A stretch of DNA of 64,000 nucleotides from Saccharicrinis sp963677345 (GTDB taxonomy: Bacteria; Bacteroidota; Bacteroidia; Bacteroidales; Marinilabiliaceae). Below the pieces are notes generated by a model. It ran no database searches. It had not been told where the DNA came from and worked only from the letters and a program-made list of their open reading frames with translations. The position numbers and the translations under genes were made by a program. Below are positions 36,619 through 45,236 of the stretch, one piece after another. The stretch spans positions 62,001 to 126,000 of the forward strand of contig CAXXLC010000029.1 of NCBI GenBank assembly GCA_963677345.2. The letters run 5' to 3'. Each line of letters starts with the position of its first letter. The stretch's first letter is position 1.

Positions 36619-37998
36619 ATGAGTAATCGACTAAAAGTAAATCAAAAAGAAATTGAACAACTTAATCTTAGGAGTGAAGAGGTTAGGGAAATAATGGGAC
36701 ATATTCCATCAAAGCTGATTCGCTATGGTATTACTATTGTGTTTTTTGTTGTTTTCTTAATAATTATAAGCAGTTTTTTTTTCAAATATCCGGATGTCAT
36801 TGATGCAAACTTTGAGATTGTAACCCAAAATCCACCTGCTGAAATTATTGCGAAGTCAAACGGGAATTTATCTCATGTATTTGTAACAGACTCTCAGTCT
36901 GTTAAAGTTAATACTCTCTTAGGTGTGGTTCAAAACCCAGCAAACACAAGTGATATTTTAAGACTACGCTCAATGCTTACAAATATTGAAAGGAAACTAT
37001 ATAGTGCACGATTACACTTGTCTCTCCCCGATTCGTTACAGTTGGGTGAATTGCAGTCATTCTACTATTCATTATTAAGTGCTTCCCTTGAGTATCATCA
37101 ATTTATAGAGCTGAGGTACTTTAAAAAAAAGATCAAAGCTTTGGATGAAAAAGAAAAACAGTTACATCATTATCTAAATAATTCTTTACAACAGTTTAAA
37201 TTAAAAGAATCAGAACTAGAGTTAACAAAGAGGCAATTTTCAAGAGATTCTATCCTGTTTGGTCAGGAACTAATATCAGCTTCAAACTACGAAAAATCAA
37301 AAAAATCCTTTATCCAAGAGAAAATTGCATTACAATCTAAGCAATCCACAGTAATCAACACCCACCTTCAGATAAATGAACTCAAACAACAAATAGTTGA
37401 GTTACAACTGGAACAAAAAAAGCAAGACAATCAGCATAAGCAAAACCTAAAAGAGCTTTTTAGTAATCTAGACAGTAAAGTAGCCTGGTGGTTCGATCAA
37501 TATGCTTTAATATCCCCAATATGCGGAAATGTCGCGTTTAATAAAATATGGAGTGATAATCAGTTTATTTCAGCTGGAACTCATGTTTTTTCTGTTATTC
37601 CCAATAGTCAGCAAGCAGTTATTGGACGAGTAACTTTGGAATCAGCAGGTGTAGGAAAAATAAAACCTAATCAGAATGTTAACTTGAAGCTTGATAATTA
37701 TCCATTTAAGGAATTTGGTATGATAAGAGCAAAAGTTAAATCAATTTCATTGCTTCCTGTTAATGGCGAATATTTTATTGATTTGGATTTACCTGATTTG
37801 TTAGTCACAAATTATGGCATTAAAATTCCTTTTAGTCAAAAGATGCCTGGTGTTGCAGAAATTATCACTGAGGATTTACCCCTTATTGTTAGATTAGTAA
37901 ATCCAATGAAGAATATTATTATGTCACAGGTTGAAGACAAGGAAGAATCTAGACTACGGATAAAACGTAATATCCCAACAGTCCAAAATAACAACTAG
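36619..37998 (+). CDS. HlyD family membrane fusion adaptor
   Basis: A 459-residue periplasmic adaptor: a cytoplasmic N-terminus, one membrane helix (about 37-57, ITIVFFVVFLIIISSFFF), then a barrel/lipoyl part with AEIIAKSNGNLSHVFV. A long coiled-coil hairpin spans about 165-290 (EKEKQLHHYLNNSLQQFKLK and LKQQIVELQLEQKKQ). The second half of the lipoyl and barrel domains follows (ALISPICGNVAFNK, GRVTLESAGVGKIKPNQNVN). It forms the link between the C39 ABC exporter and an outer membrane channel, which is not encoded here. Confidence 0.9.
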   Translation: MSNRLKVNQKEIEQLNLRSEEVREIMGHIPSKLIRYGITIVFFVVFLIIISSFFFKYPDVIDANFEIVTQNPPAEIIAKSNGNLSHVFVTDSQSVKVNTLLGVVQNPANTSDILRLRSMLTNIERKLYSARLHLSLPDSLQLGELQSFYYSLLSASLEYHQFIELRYFKKKIKALDEKEKQLHHYLNNSLQQFKLKESELELTKRQFSRDSILFGQELISASNYEKSKKSFIQEKIALQSKQSTVINTHLQINELKQQIVELQLEQKKQDNQHKQNLKELFSNLDSKVAWWFDQYALISPICGNVAFNKIWSDNQFISAGTHVFSVIPNSQQAVIGRVTLESAGVGKIKPNQNVNLKLDNYPFKEFGMIRAKVKSISLLPVNGEYFIDLDLPDLLVTNYGIKIPFSQKMPGVAEIITEDLPLIVRLVNPMKNIIMSQVEDKEESRLRIKRNIPTVQNNN

Positions 37999-38004
37999 AT
38001 CGAA

Positions 38005-38196
38005 TTAGTTAAATCATTAGACCAAAACATCGAAATAGTATAGACAGAGGGTAGAAAACAAGATTTAGTTTCAGATACTTATTATTTACAAAAAGTTTAA
38101 GACATATTTGCAGCTAGTTTTCCTGACAAAGAAACAAAGGTTCCTGTTCATGATCGTTATCAATATGGAGGTCAGCATAAAGAGGTGCTAATATAG
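38005..38196 (+). pseudogene. decayed reading frame with two in-frame stops
   Basis: One frame reads ELVKSLDQNIEIV, stop, KQDLVSDTYYLQKV, stop, DIFAASFPDKETKVPVHDRY and ends GGQHKEVLI. The composition is protein-like, but I do not recognise the source. It may be the tail of a gene lost when the adjacent virus-like cluster arrived. Weak evidence. Confidence 0.3.
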
Positions 38197-38240
38197 CCTT
38201 CCTTTTACACCACCGGCTTTTTTTGTGCCCTCCATCAAAA

Positions 38241-38290
38241 AATAACCAATTCCAACCAATCACAGCAAACTCTAACCAAATACAACCAAT
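38241..38290. repeat. AACCAAT repeats phased at 10 bp
   Basis: AACCAA(T) begins at 38244, 38254, 38274 and 38284, so four of five successive helical turns carry the motif on one face. The array lies 20-70 bp before the first gene of the virus-like cluster and is a likely operator or iteron set; role inferred. Confidence 0.5.
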
Positions 38291-38311
38291 CTCCCACCAT
38301 AAGCCTACTAT

Positions 38312-40834
38312 ATGTTTGTTTCCATTATGGAAGTAAGCACGAAGAAAATTCTAGGCACATTAGCAGTTGTTGCAGCCGTTGGCGGTGGTTTTTACCTGAT
38401 TAAGAAAGGTAAAAAGATTCTTTCTGGTGCAAAGATGAATTTTGCCCTATTAGGATTCCGCATACACAAAATGAACTTGCAGGAAGTCCAATTTGCCGTA
38501 AAACTTCGCTGTTATAATCCGACTAAAGCTCCCATCTCATTAGCCGTAAACCAGGTAGTAGCAAACTACAAAGGTTCGGCAATTGCATATTCCACCCCCG
38601 ATATTAAAGGATTGACTATTGGAGCAGGTTCTACACAAGAACCTGAAATCCTGTTTCAAGTGCCATACCTGAACCTTGTAGGAAAAGGCTTATCCACAGC
38701 ATTGCTTCAAAACACCGCACAGCTTAAAGCAGACATGAGCTTTACTCTTTCGCTAAGCATTAATGGCGAAACCATCACCACCACGCAAAATTTAACAGAC
38801 GATAATATGAACGGATTAGCATTGGGCGAATTAGGCATCGTGTCTGGCCCACGTAATACACAGGACGGTCGTAAGTTCAACCACCTGATAAAAAAGGCAT
38901 CCGGCACAGATGTATTTGTAAAAAACGGCAATGTCCTGGAAACCGTTGAAAGTTGTATTGAAATTATAGCAGAACACTTCCGAGAAGTAGAGGAACTTGC
39001 CTCCATGTTGCAAGGTGATAACATGAATGCATCCTGTAAAAACATCTTTGATTTTTCATACAAGTATCTCCAATATCATAAAGACGATGACGGAACAGAA
39101 CAGCTCCGTACTCCATCACGTTCCTGGTTAGACGGACAAATCAGGTTCAAACAGAAAGGCAAATCAGATGCAGGGATTGACTGTGACGATTACAGCATTT
39201 TTGTGGGGTCGCTTTTAAAGTGTTTGGGTATTCCTTTCAAGCTCCGCATTACCAAGTATGACGGTAAAAAGAACTTTCAGCATATCTATGTGATTGTTCC
39301 TGCGGTTGGTGATTCCGAAGATGAAATCGTTATCGACCCTGTTCTCTCAAAGTTCGATTACCAAAAGCCATACAGTTTTGAGCGGTCTGATTTTGATATG
39401 TCTCCGCTACAATTAGCTGGACTTAGAGGTATTGATGGCTTAACAGGTACAAGTGCTTTAGGATTACCTATATCGGTTTTATCAGGTATTGATTTAGCAG
39501 GTGGTGTTCAGGCACAAGCCAACCATGAAGACCTTATTGCCATTGTTTCTGGTGTTGACTTTGACGATGCCATAAACGGTTTGGGTGATGCAGACGATGC
39601 CACCTATCGCTATTTAGTCCGCACCCGGAATTTCCTTTTAAAGAATAAGGAGAACAAGGATAAAATGGCGCATATCCAAAACCCTGACCAATTTATTTCC
39701 ATGTTGGACCAGGCTATTAAGTTTTGGAATACACCACAGCGAGATAAAGTACTAGCGAAACTAGAAAGCATTGAAGCCAGACTTGCACAAAAAGGACTGA
39801 TAAAGTACGATATTGATGCCATCGAAGGTTTAACAGAATTGGATGATTTAGATGAATCCATTGATGGCTTAAACGGAGACAGAGGTTTAGGTGGATTTTT
39901 TAAGTCACTAAAGCGAATCGGCAGAAAGATTGGTAAAGGCATTAAGAAAGCTGCTAAAAAAGTTGGCAAAGTCGCCAAGAAAGTAGCTAAAGCCATCGTT
40001 CGTTTCAATCCCTTATCAATTGCAATACGTAACGGACTGTTAGCTGCATTACGATTGAATATGTTTGGTATCGCCAAAAAACTACAATATGCATATTTGC
40101 CAGATAACCTTGCCAACAAATACAAAATTGACTCAACAAAACTTGCCAAACTCAAAAAAACTCACCGCAAAGTCAAGAAACTGTTTACTGGTTTACAAGG
40201 GAGAGAAAAGAACCTTAGAAAAGCAATCCTTAAAGGTGCAAAACAAAAGAGTTCCGACTTCTCACTTAAAGGAATTGATGGTTTATTGGCTGATTTGAGA
40301 GGCCTGGAAGCCATCGGAGAACTTGGCGAATTAGGACAAATGGGTGCAGTGGCTACAGCAGCATCGGTCGGTGCAGCTACAGGTGTATTGGCAAAAATCA
40401 AAAGTTGGTTAAAGCCTATCAAAAACATCTTTACCAAGGTTAAGAATAAATTCAAAAAAGCAGCTCCTGCAACCGAAGCAGTATCTCAGTTTACCAATCA
40501 GGCAGCTCCTACAACCGAGGCTTATGCTCCACCAACAAACAGCGTGATGCCTCCATCAAATAGTATCATGCCACAGTCCGGCAGTTACACTCCCCAACCC
40601 ATAATGAAATCCGGGAACTACACCCCACAATCGACTACAACGAATCCTACTGCAACGAGCAAAAAGAAACTAAGTAAGGGAGCAAAAGTCGGTATTGGTT
40701 TAGGTGTTGCAGCCCTTGTTGGTACAGGAGCTTATCTCGTGTTCCGCAAAAAGGAAAGCACTCCGGCAAAACGGAAATCATCCCCCAAGAAAACCACCAA
40801 TAAAGAAGATTTAGGAAGCATCAAGCTTCAATAA
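38312..40834 (+). CDS. LEA-like and transglutaminase-like domain membrane protein of the virus-like cluster
   Basis: An 840-residue protein (835 if the ATG at 38327 is used). The N-terminal membrane helix is LGTLAVVAAVGGGFYLI. Residues about 40-170 look like an LEA-2 beta domain (VKLRCYNPTKAPISLAV). A transglutaminase-like catalytic set follows: C291 in GIDCDDYSIF, H324 in FQHIYVIVP and D342 in VIDPVL. Residues about 530-570 are a lysine-rich amphipathic stretch (KGIKKAAKKVGKVAKK). A Pro/Ser/Thr-rich linker and a second membrane helix (VGIGLGVAALVGTGAYLV) precede the basic C-terminus. Short I-D/E-G-L motifs recur. It may be a membrane-anchored cross-linking or protease protein, or a virion entry protein; function is unproven. 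Confidence 0.7.
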   Translation: MFVSIMEVSTKKILGTLAVVAAVGGGFYLIKKGKKILSGAKMNFALLGFRIHKMNLQEVQFAVKLRCYNPTKAPISLAVNQVVANYKGSAIAYSTPDIKGLTIGAGSTQEPEILFQVPYLNLVGKGLSTALLQNTAQLKADMSFTLSLSINGETITTTQNLTDDNMNGLALGELGIVSGPRNTQDGRKFNHLIKKASGTDVFVKNGNVLETVESCIEIIAEHFREVEELASMLQGDNMNASCKNIFDFSYKYLQYHKDDDGTEQLRTPSRSWLDGQIRFKQKGKSDAGIDCDDYSIFVGSLLKCLGIPFKLRITKYDGKKNFQHIYVIVPAVGDSEDEIVIDPVLSKFDYQKPYSFERSDFDMSPLQLAGLRGIDGLTGTSALGLPISVLSGIDLAGGVQAQANHEDLIAIVSGVDFDDAINGLGDADDATYRYLVRTRNFLLKNKENKDKMAHIQNPDQFISMLDQAIKFWNTPQRDKVLAKLESIEARLAQKGLIKYDIDAIEGLTELDDLDESIDGLNGDRGLGGFFKSLKRIGRKIGKGIKKAAKKVGKVAKKVAKAIVRFNPLSIAIRNGLLAALRLNMFGIAKKLQYAYLPDNLANKYKIDSTKLAKLKKTHRKVKKLFTGLQGREKNLRKAILKGAKQKSSDFSLKGIDGLLADLRGLEAIGELGELGQMGAVATAASVGAATGVLAKIKSWLKPIKNIFTKVKNKFKKAAPATEAVSQFTNQAAPTTEAYAPPTNSVMPPSNSIMPQSGSYTPQPIMKSGNYTPQSTTTNPTATSKKKLSKGAKVGIGLGVAALVGTGAYLVFRKKESTPAKRKSSPKKTTNKEDLGSIKLQ

Positions 40835-40868
40835 ATAATTGTGAATCAATAATTAAAATTTAGAAAAC

Positions 40869-41531
40869 ATGGCAGTTAAAAAATCAACGTCAAGTACCCC
40901 AAGGAGAACTTCAAGAGGTACAAAGATTGACTTTATGAAAGCTACCAACAACATAGGCAAGCCCATTGCTGCCGTAGCAGGGTTTGCAGTTGGCAAGTAC
41001 GCTTTAAAGAAGTTGGAAAAGAGCCAGACCGTTAGCGGTTTGTTGGGCAACGAAATGAAAACCTACATCGTTCCGGCAGCCGTTACTATGGGCGGTTTGG
41101 TGGGTACGCAGTTTACCAAAAACGAGTATGTAAAGCTGGGCTTGGTAGGTGCAGCAGGTGCAGGTGTTGAATCCATCATCAAAAAAGCCACAGGTAAGAC
41201 CATTCTTCAAGGATTAGAGGGAATTATCGGTGATGAAGATTACAGCGATGTAGATGAGATGGACGGACTACGTGCCTTAAATCCAATTACGCAAGCACTC
41301 CCGGCAGCAGATATTGACATCGAGCGTGAAATTCAGGCTTCGGTATCAGGTGCAGCATCGGACTATTCGATGAGTGATGACCCTATCGGCAGCGCAGCCA
41401 ATGATTATGCAATGAGCGATGAGCCGATTGGCAGTTCAGATGATGACGATGAGCCAGTTGGTAAAATCCAAAACCTCGACCCCGACAGCATGGACTATGA
41501 CATCTTTTCGGGCGATATGATGGCATCCTGA
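40869..41531 (+). CDS. small membrane-associated protein of the virus-like cluster
   Basis: A 220-residue protein. The basic N-terminus (VKKSTSSTPRRTSRGTK) is followed by three alanine/glycine-rich hydrophobic segments between about 30 and 105 (PIAAVAGFAVGKYAL, YIVPAAVTMGGLVG, VKLGLVGAAGAGVESI). The acidic C-terminal half repeats the unit YSMSDDPIGS / YAMSDEPIGS. The motifs LQGLEGIIGDED and MDGLRALNP match those in the neighbouring proteins. It starts 34 bp after the large transglutaminase-like gene. It has no recognised family; a minor membrane protein of a virion is a reasonable guess. Confidence 0.6.
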   Translation: MAVKKSTSSTPRRTSRGTKIDFMKATNNIGKPIAAVAGFAVGKYALKKLEKSQTVSGLLGNEMKTYIVPAAVTMGGLVGTQFTKNEYVKLGLVGAAGAGVESIIKKATGKTILQGLEGIIGDEDYSDVDEMDGLRALNPITQALPAADIDIEREIQASVSGAASDYSMSDDPIGSAANDYAMSDEPIGSSDDDDEPVGKIQNLDPDSMDYDIFSGDMMAS

Positions 41532-41594
41532 TTCTCACTAAATAACATTTAATCAATTTAATAACAAGGCTATTAAGCCGCAAAACAAATTATC

Positions 41595-42437
41595 ATGGCA
41601 GAAATTAATGAGCAAAATGATTTGTACCCTTCGATGGAAGAAATAGAGGGTTTAGAAGAAGCGATTCTTGAAAAAGAGGAAGATGCTTTAGAGAAAGAAG
41701 AAGACCAGGACGATGCGGTCGAAGGCATTGGTGATTTAGGTCGTTCACGCCGTAGAACAAGACGCAGAGGGCGAAGAAGTCGCAGAAGAACCAGCCGAAA
41801 ACGTGCTGTGCGTAGGTCTTACAATGCCGGAGCAAGAAGTACGGCTGTTAAAACAGGACTTACCAAAGACCTGACTTCAAAAGGTCAGTTTGAACTTCGC
41901 AGACAACAGTTGCCACCGGAAGTGCAGAAAGCATTGAAAGATGCACGTATGCAAACCGTTGATACGGCAATCTACACCGTTAAGTCGATTAAGGATAAGT
42001 CCGACATAGATTTGATGGAGGCATCGGACGATAAAAAGGCTGGTCGTACCAACCTGAACCGTGCGCAGTTGGATTCAGGAAAGTATTTCCTGTTAACTGA
42101 TATTGTTCTTGAGTACGCTCATGGAGCATCGGAAGAAGACAACGACCCGGCAGATTTTGCATTCGGTCAGTTTGCTTTACCTCCGGCAATCCTGAACGGT
42201 ACTTTCGAGATGACGTTAGGCACGAAGGTTATTGTACCTGAAATCTCATGTGCGGTATTCGATGATACCGATACCACAAAACGCAAATTCCAATACAAGC
42301 TTGCCAATCCAAAATGGTTAAAGCCATCAATGGATATTACACCAAAGCTGAACATGCCGAAATCGGTATCAGGTGATAAGATTTACCACCCTGCCGTTAA
42401 GGTAACGCTATTGGGAACCATCACAGAGAAAGCATAA
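41595..42437 (+). CDS. acidic/arginine-rich structural protein, capsid candidate
   Basis: A 280-residue protein of three parts. Residues 1-48 are strongly acidic (EEIEGLEEAILEKEED). Residues 50-74 are an arginine cluster with 18 Arg/Lys. Residues about 85-280 are predicted mostly beta, with DSGKYFLLTDIVLEYAHG, AILNGTFEMTLGTKVIV and HPAVKVTLLGTIT. An arginine arm before a beta domain is common in viral capsid proteins. The gene is followed at once by the strongest terminator of the cluster, which fits a highly expressed product. No homologue is recognised; capsid is inference, and a nucleic-acid-binding minor protein is the alternative. Confidence 0.6.
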   Translation: MAEINEQNDLYPSMEEIEGLEEAILEKEEDALEKEEDQDDAVEGIGDLGRSRRRTRRRGRRSRRRTSRKRAVRRSYNAGARSTAVKTGLTKDLTSKGQFELRRQQLPPEVQKALKDARMQTVDTAIYTVKSIKDKSDIDLMEASDDKKAGRTNLNRAQLDSGKYFLLTDIVLEYAHGASEEDNDPADFAFGQFALPPAILNGTFEMTLGTKVIVPEISCAVFDDTDTTKRKFQYKLANPKWLKPSMDITPKLNMPKSVSGDKIYHPAVKVTLLGTITEKA

Positions 42438-42462
42438 GAGCTTGATATGTCATAATCGTTTG

Positions 42463-42496
42463 GGGGCGGTCAGCGGTTGTTAACCGCCCCTTTTTT
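42463..42496 (+). terminator. strong rho-independent terminator after the capsid candidate
   Basis: The GC-rich stem GGGGCGGT (42463-42470) with ACCGCCCC (42483-42490) is followed by six Ts. It lies inside an otherwise tightly packed, co-directional gene cluster. Confidence 0.92.
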
Positions 42497-42515
42497 CTTC
42501 TTAATCAATTGAAAA

Positions 42516-42938
42516 ATGGAAGTACAAGACAATAACATACGCAAATTACAGGTCGTGAAATTCGAGGTTAAGAAAGGTCAGACCTATGAGTTCAACGGCA
42601 ATACCAAAACAGAACATGACCGTATCAAAGGCATTTTCCTTCGTCTTTCCAACCAACAAGCATTACCTGGTGCCACACTTAGGGTTTGGATTGATGATAC
42701 AGAGATAATCCCCGATGATACCGAGGTGGCTTTGCTTCACCATAACGATGACATGAGTATTAAGGACGTGGCTTTTCCTGTGGATGAGAAAGCCAAGAAC
42801 AGCCCTGTGCGTGTCATTTACAAAGACGACAGCGAGAACCTGGCTGTTAATGAAAGCTATAATGTTCGTGTGTATCGTAAGCATACTGTAATTTACACAT
42901 TGCATATTTCCAAGGATTTTGTCAGCTTGCCAACATGA
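42516..42938 (+). CDS. beta-rich structural protein, C-terminus replaced by IS66 insertion
   Basis: A 140-residue protein rich in beta-strand patterns (LQVVKFEVKKGQTYEF, GATLRVWIDDTEIIP, SYNVRVYRK). The last 17 codons lie inside the IS66 element, whose left end is at 42888. Past the element, from 45179, the sequence reads TVYLLAEVEKKK and a stop at 45216-45218. This probably is the original C-terminus after RKH. The present protein thus has a foreign tail. No family is recognised; by position it could be a minor capsid or penton-like protein. Confidence 0.6.
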   Translation: MEVQDNNIRKLQVVKFEVKKGQTYEFNGNTKTEHDRIKGIFLRLSNQQALPGATLRVWIDDTEIIPDDTEVALLHHNDDMSIKDVAFPVDEKAKNSPVRVIYKDDSENLAVNESYNVRVYRKHTVIYTLHISKDFVSLPT

Positions 42939-43258
42939 AAACAACCATAACAAAACGTCATGCAGAAATACGAAGAATCGTAGATCTGTGGCATGAAAGT
43001 AAGAGAGAAATTAAGCAGCCTGATTTTTGTAAGAAAGAAGGAATTTCTCAGGATTCACTTAAATATTGGATAACCAAGTTTAATAAAGAGAAGGTCTTAA
43101 AACAGTCAGATTCATTGGCTACTGGATTTATTCCCGTAACAGTTTCAAACACAAAAGAACCAACCTATCAAGAGATTGAATTTCCTAATGGAGTAACATT
43201 TCGATACAGGCATGGAGTTTCAATAGAAACAATTAAAGAACTCATAAAATTGTATTGA
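42935..43258 (+). CDS. tnpA: IS66 accessory protein TnpA
   Basis: A 107-residue protein with a helix-turn-helix (KQPDFCKKEGISQDSLKYW) and the C-terminal IEFPNGVTFRYR segment found in IS66 TnpA proteins. Its start overlaps the stop of the interrupted structural gene by 4 bp, only because the insertion created that end. TnpB follows 1 bp after its stop. It is needed for IS66 transposition together with TnpB. Confidence 0.85.
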   Translation: MKTTITKRHAEIRRIVDLWHESKREIKQPDFCKKEGISQDSLKYWITKFNKEKVLKQSDSLATGFIPVTVSNTKEPTYQEIEFPNGVTFRYRHGVSIETIKELIKLY

Positions 43259-43259
43259 T

Positions 43260-43622
43260 ATGTTTACCTTGTCTTCAGAACTAAAATTTCAATTATACGG
43301 ACAAGCTACGGATATGCGAAAAAGTTTCGATGGGTTATGTGGCCTTGTTAAAAATAATCTTGGGGAATCACCATTGAATGGCGATGTCTTTGTCTTTATC
43401 AATAAAAACAGAAACAAAATAAAACTTTTACACTGGAAAGGAAGTGGATTTGTTTTGTATTATAAAAGGCTTGAAAAAGGCACATTTGAATATCCCAAAT
43501 ATGATATAAATGAAGGATGTTATATTTTAAGTTATGCTCAAATGGTTATGTTGATAGATGGTATTTGTATTACAAATCTGAGACAAAAAAAAAGGTTTTT
43601 CCAAGAGGATAAAACACCTTGA
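43260..43622 (+). CDS. tnpB: IS66 accessory protein TnpB (Orf2)
   Basis: A 120-residue protein with the family signature GQATDMRKSFDGLCGLV near the N-terminus, VFVFINKNRNKIKLLHW in the middle and FVLYYKRLEKGTFEYP. The length is typical of IS66 Orf2. It is intact and co-transcribed with tnpA and tnpC. Confidence 0.93.
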   Translation: MFTLSSELKFQLYGQATDMRKSFDGLCGLVKNNLGESPLNGDVFVFINKNRNKIKLLHWKGSGFVLYYKRLEKGTFEYPKYDINEGCYILSYAQMVMLIDGICITNLRQKKRFFQEDKTP

Positions 43623-43660
43623 ATCCATTGATATTACAAAGGTTTTGATTATCTTTAAGC

Positions 43661-45142
43661 GTGGAAATCAAAGCAAAAGATATACAAGAAGAAGTCGTTT
43701 CAAAGGCAGAATATGAAAAACTGCTGGCTGAACATAAATACTTAAAACATCAGTTCAAAGAGCTTCAGAGACTAATTTTTGGTAGTAAAAGTGAACGTTT
43801 TGTACCCACATCTCAAGACGCTTCTCAATTAGACTTATTTGATGAAAAAACAAAGGAAGCAGAAACGGAAGTTGAACAAATTAATTACACTAGAAAAAAG
43901 CCGGAGAAGGAAAAGAAGACTCCCATTCGCATAAAAATATCAGATCACTTTCCACGAGTAGAAGAAATAATTGAACCAGATTTGATTGAGCCAGGTTCAA
44001 GAAAAATTGGCGAAGAGATAACTGAAATATTAGAATATAATCCTGCTCAAATATTTGTTAGGAAAATTATCCGTCCAAAATATGCAAGACCAAATAACCA
44101 AGGCGTTGTTATTTCAGAATTGCCTTCCTTGCCAATACCAAAGGGAAATGCCGGAGCAAGTTTATTAGCTTATATATTGGTTGCAAAATATGTTGATCAT
44201 CTCCCTTTTTATCGTCAAATACAGATTTTCAAACGTAGTAAGCTGTATTTAACCAATTCAACAATGAACGGATGGTTTAATAAAGCGACAGATTTATTGG
44301 ATCCTTTGTATCTCTTATTGGAAAAAGAAGCTTTAAATTGTGATTATTTACAAGCTGATGAATCTCCAATTGGGGTTCAGGATTCACAAAAGAAAGGTGC
44401 TTTATTTTCAGGATACCAATGGGTTTATCGATCACCTGAGCAAGGTTTAGTTCTTTTTAAATATCATCCGGGCAGAAATAAAGATGCACCAGAAGAGACT
44501 CTGAAAAATTTTAACGGATCATTACAAACTGATGGTTACATTGCGTATCAAAGCATGGAAACCAAAGGCCATATTGTGCTCTTAGCTTGCATGGCACATG
44601 CACGGCGCTATTTTGACAAAGCATTGAGCTACGACAATGATATGGCAGAATATATGCTTAAAAAGATACAGAAGCTTTATAAAATAGAAAAAACAGCAAA
44701 AGAGCGTTTGATAGATCAAAATACTTTACAAAGGTACAGAAGTCTATATGCAAAACCTGTCTTAATCGAAATAGAACAATGGCTAAAAAGCAACATTAAT
44801 CAAGTGGTACCCCAAAGTCCAATTGGAAAAGCAATTAACTATACATACAACCTCTGGCCGAGATTAAAAGCCTACATTAATAATGGTAAATATGAAATTG
44901 ATAATAATAAAATTGAAAATGCTATACGTCCATTAGCTTTAGGCCGGAAAAACTATTTATTTGCAGGTTCACATAGTGCAGCAAAGAAAGCTGCCATGAT
45001 GTATTCTTTCTTTGCTACATGCAAAATTAATGAGGTAAATCCTTTAGAATGGTTAACCTTTGTACTTGAAAGAATACAAGATTATAAAACATCTCAATTA
45101 AATGAACTTCTTCCTCGAAATTGGAAAACCATTAAGAACTAA
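43661..45142 (+). CDS. tnpC: IS66 family transposase TnpC
   Basis: A 493-residue transposase, probably starting at a GTG or an in-frame ATG near 43661-43712. A coiled coil with QRLIFGSKSERFVP is followed by a basic region and the DDE domain with LQADESPIGVQ, LQTDGYIAYQ, CMAHARRYFDKAL and DNNKIENAIRPLALGRKNYLFAGS. The C-terminal IS66 tail WLTFVLERIQDY is present. It is complete. Confidence 0.93.
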   Translation: MEIKAKDIQEEVVSKAEYEKLLAEHKYLKHQFKELQRLIFGSKSERFVPTSQDASQLDLFDEKTKEAETEVEQINYTRKKPEKEKKTPIRIKISDHFPRVEEIIEPDLIEPGSRKIGEEITEILEYNPAQIFVRKIIRPKYARPNNQGVVISELPSLPIPKGNAGASLLAYILVAKYVDHLPFYRQIQIFKRSKLYLTNSTMNGWFNKATDLLDPLYLLLEKEALNCDYLQADESPIGVQDSQKKGALFSGYQWVYRSPEQGLVLFKYHPGRNKDAPEETLKNFNGSLQTDGYIAYQSMETKGHIVLLACMAHARRYFDKALSYDNDMAEYMLKKIQKLYKIEKTAKERLIDQNTLQRYRSLYAKPVLIEIEQWLKSNINQVVPQSPIGKAINYTYNLWPRLKAYINNGKYEIDNNKIENAIRPLALGRKNYLFAGSHSAAKKAAMMYSFFATCKINEVNPLEWLTFVLERIQDYKTSQLNELLPRNWKTIKN

Positions 45143-45236
45143 TTACGGATTTTTATATAGTGTACATTACAGCATGGATACTGTGTATCTGCTTGCCGAG
45201 GTAGAGAAAAAGAAATAACCCTAAAATCTCCCGACA

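Larger units (their letters stand above)
42888..45170 (+). mobile_element. IS66-family element with tnpA, tnpB and tnpC
   Basis: A 2283-bp element. The ends GTAATTTACAC and GTGTACATTAC are inverted with one mismatch, and GTAA termini are typical of IS66. The flanking 8 bp are AGCATACT on the left and AGCATGGA on the right, sharing only five bases, so the duplication has been altered. The three genes follow the classical IS66 order, unlike the two single-ORF copies elsewhere in the window. Confidence 0.85.

Noticed and set aside
34356..37998. A type I toxin secretion operon
   Set aside because: The C39 domain has its catalytic cysteine and histidine, which points to leader-cleaving peptide export rather than HlyB-type RTX toxin export; no RTX protein is nearby.
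39610..40155. A 181-codon antisense frame in the large cluster gene
   Set aside because: It lies wholly inside a gene with clear domains on the plus strand and shows no motif of its own.
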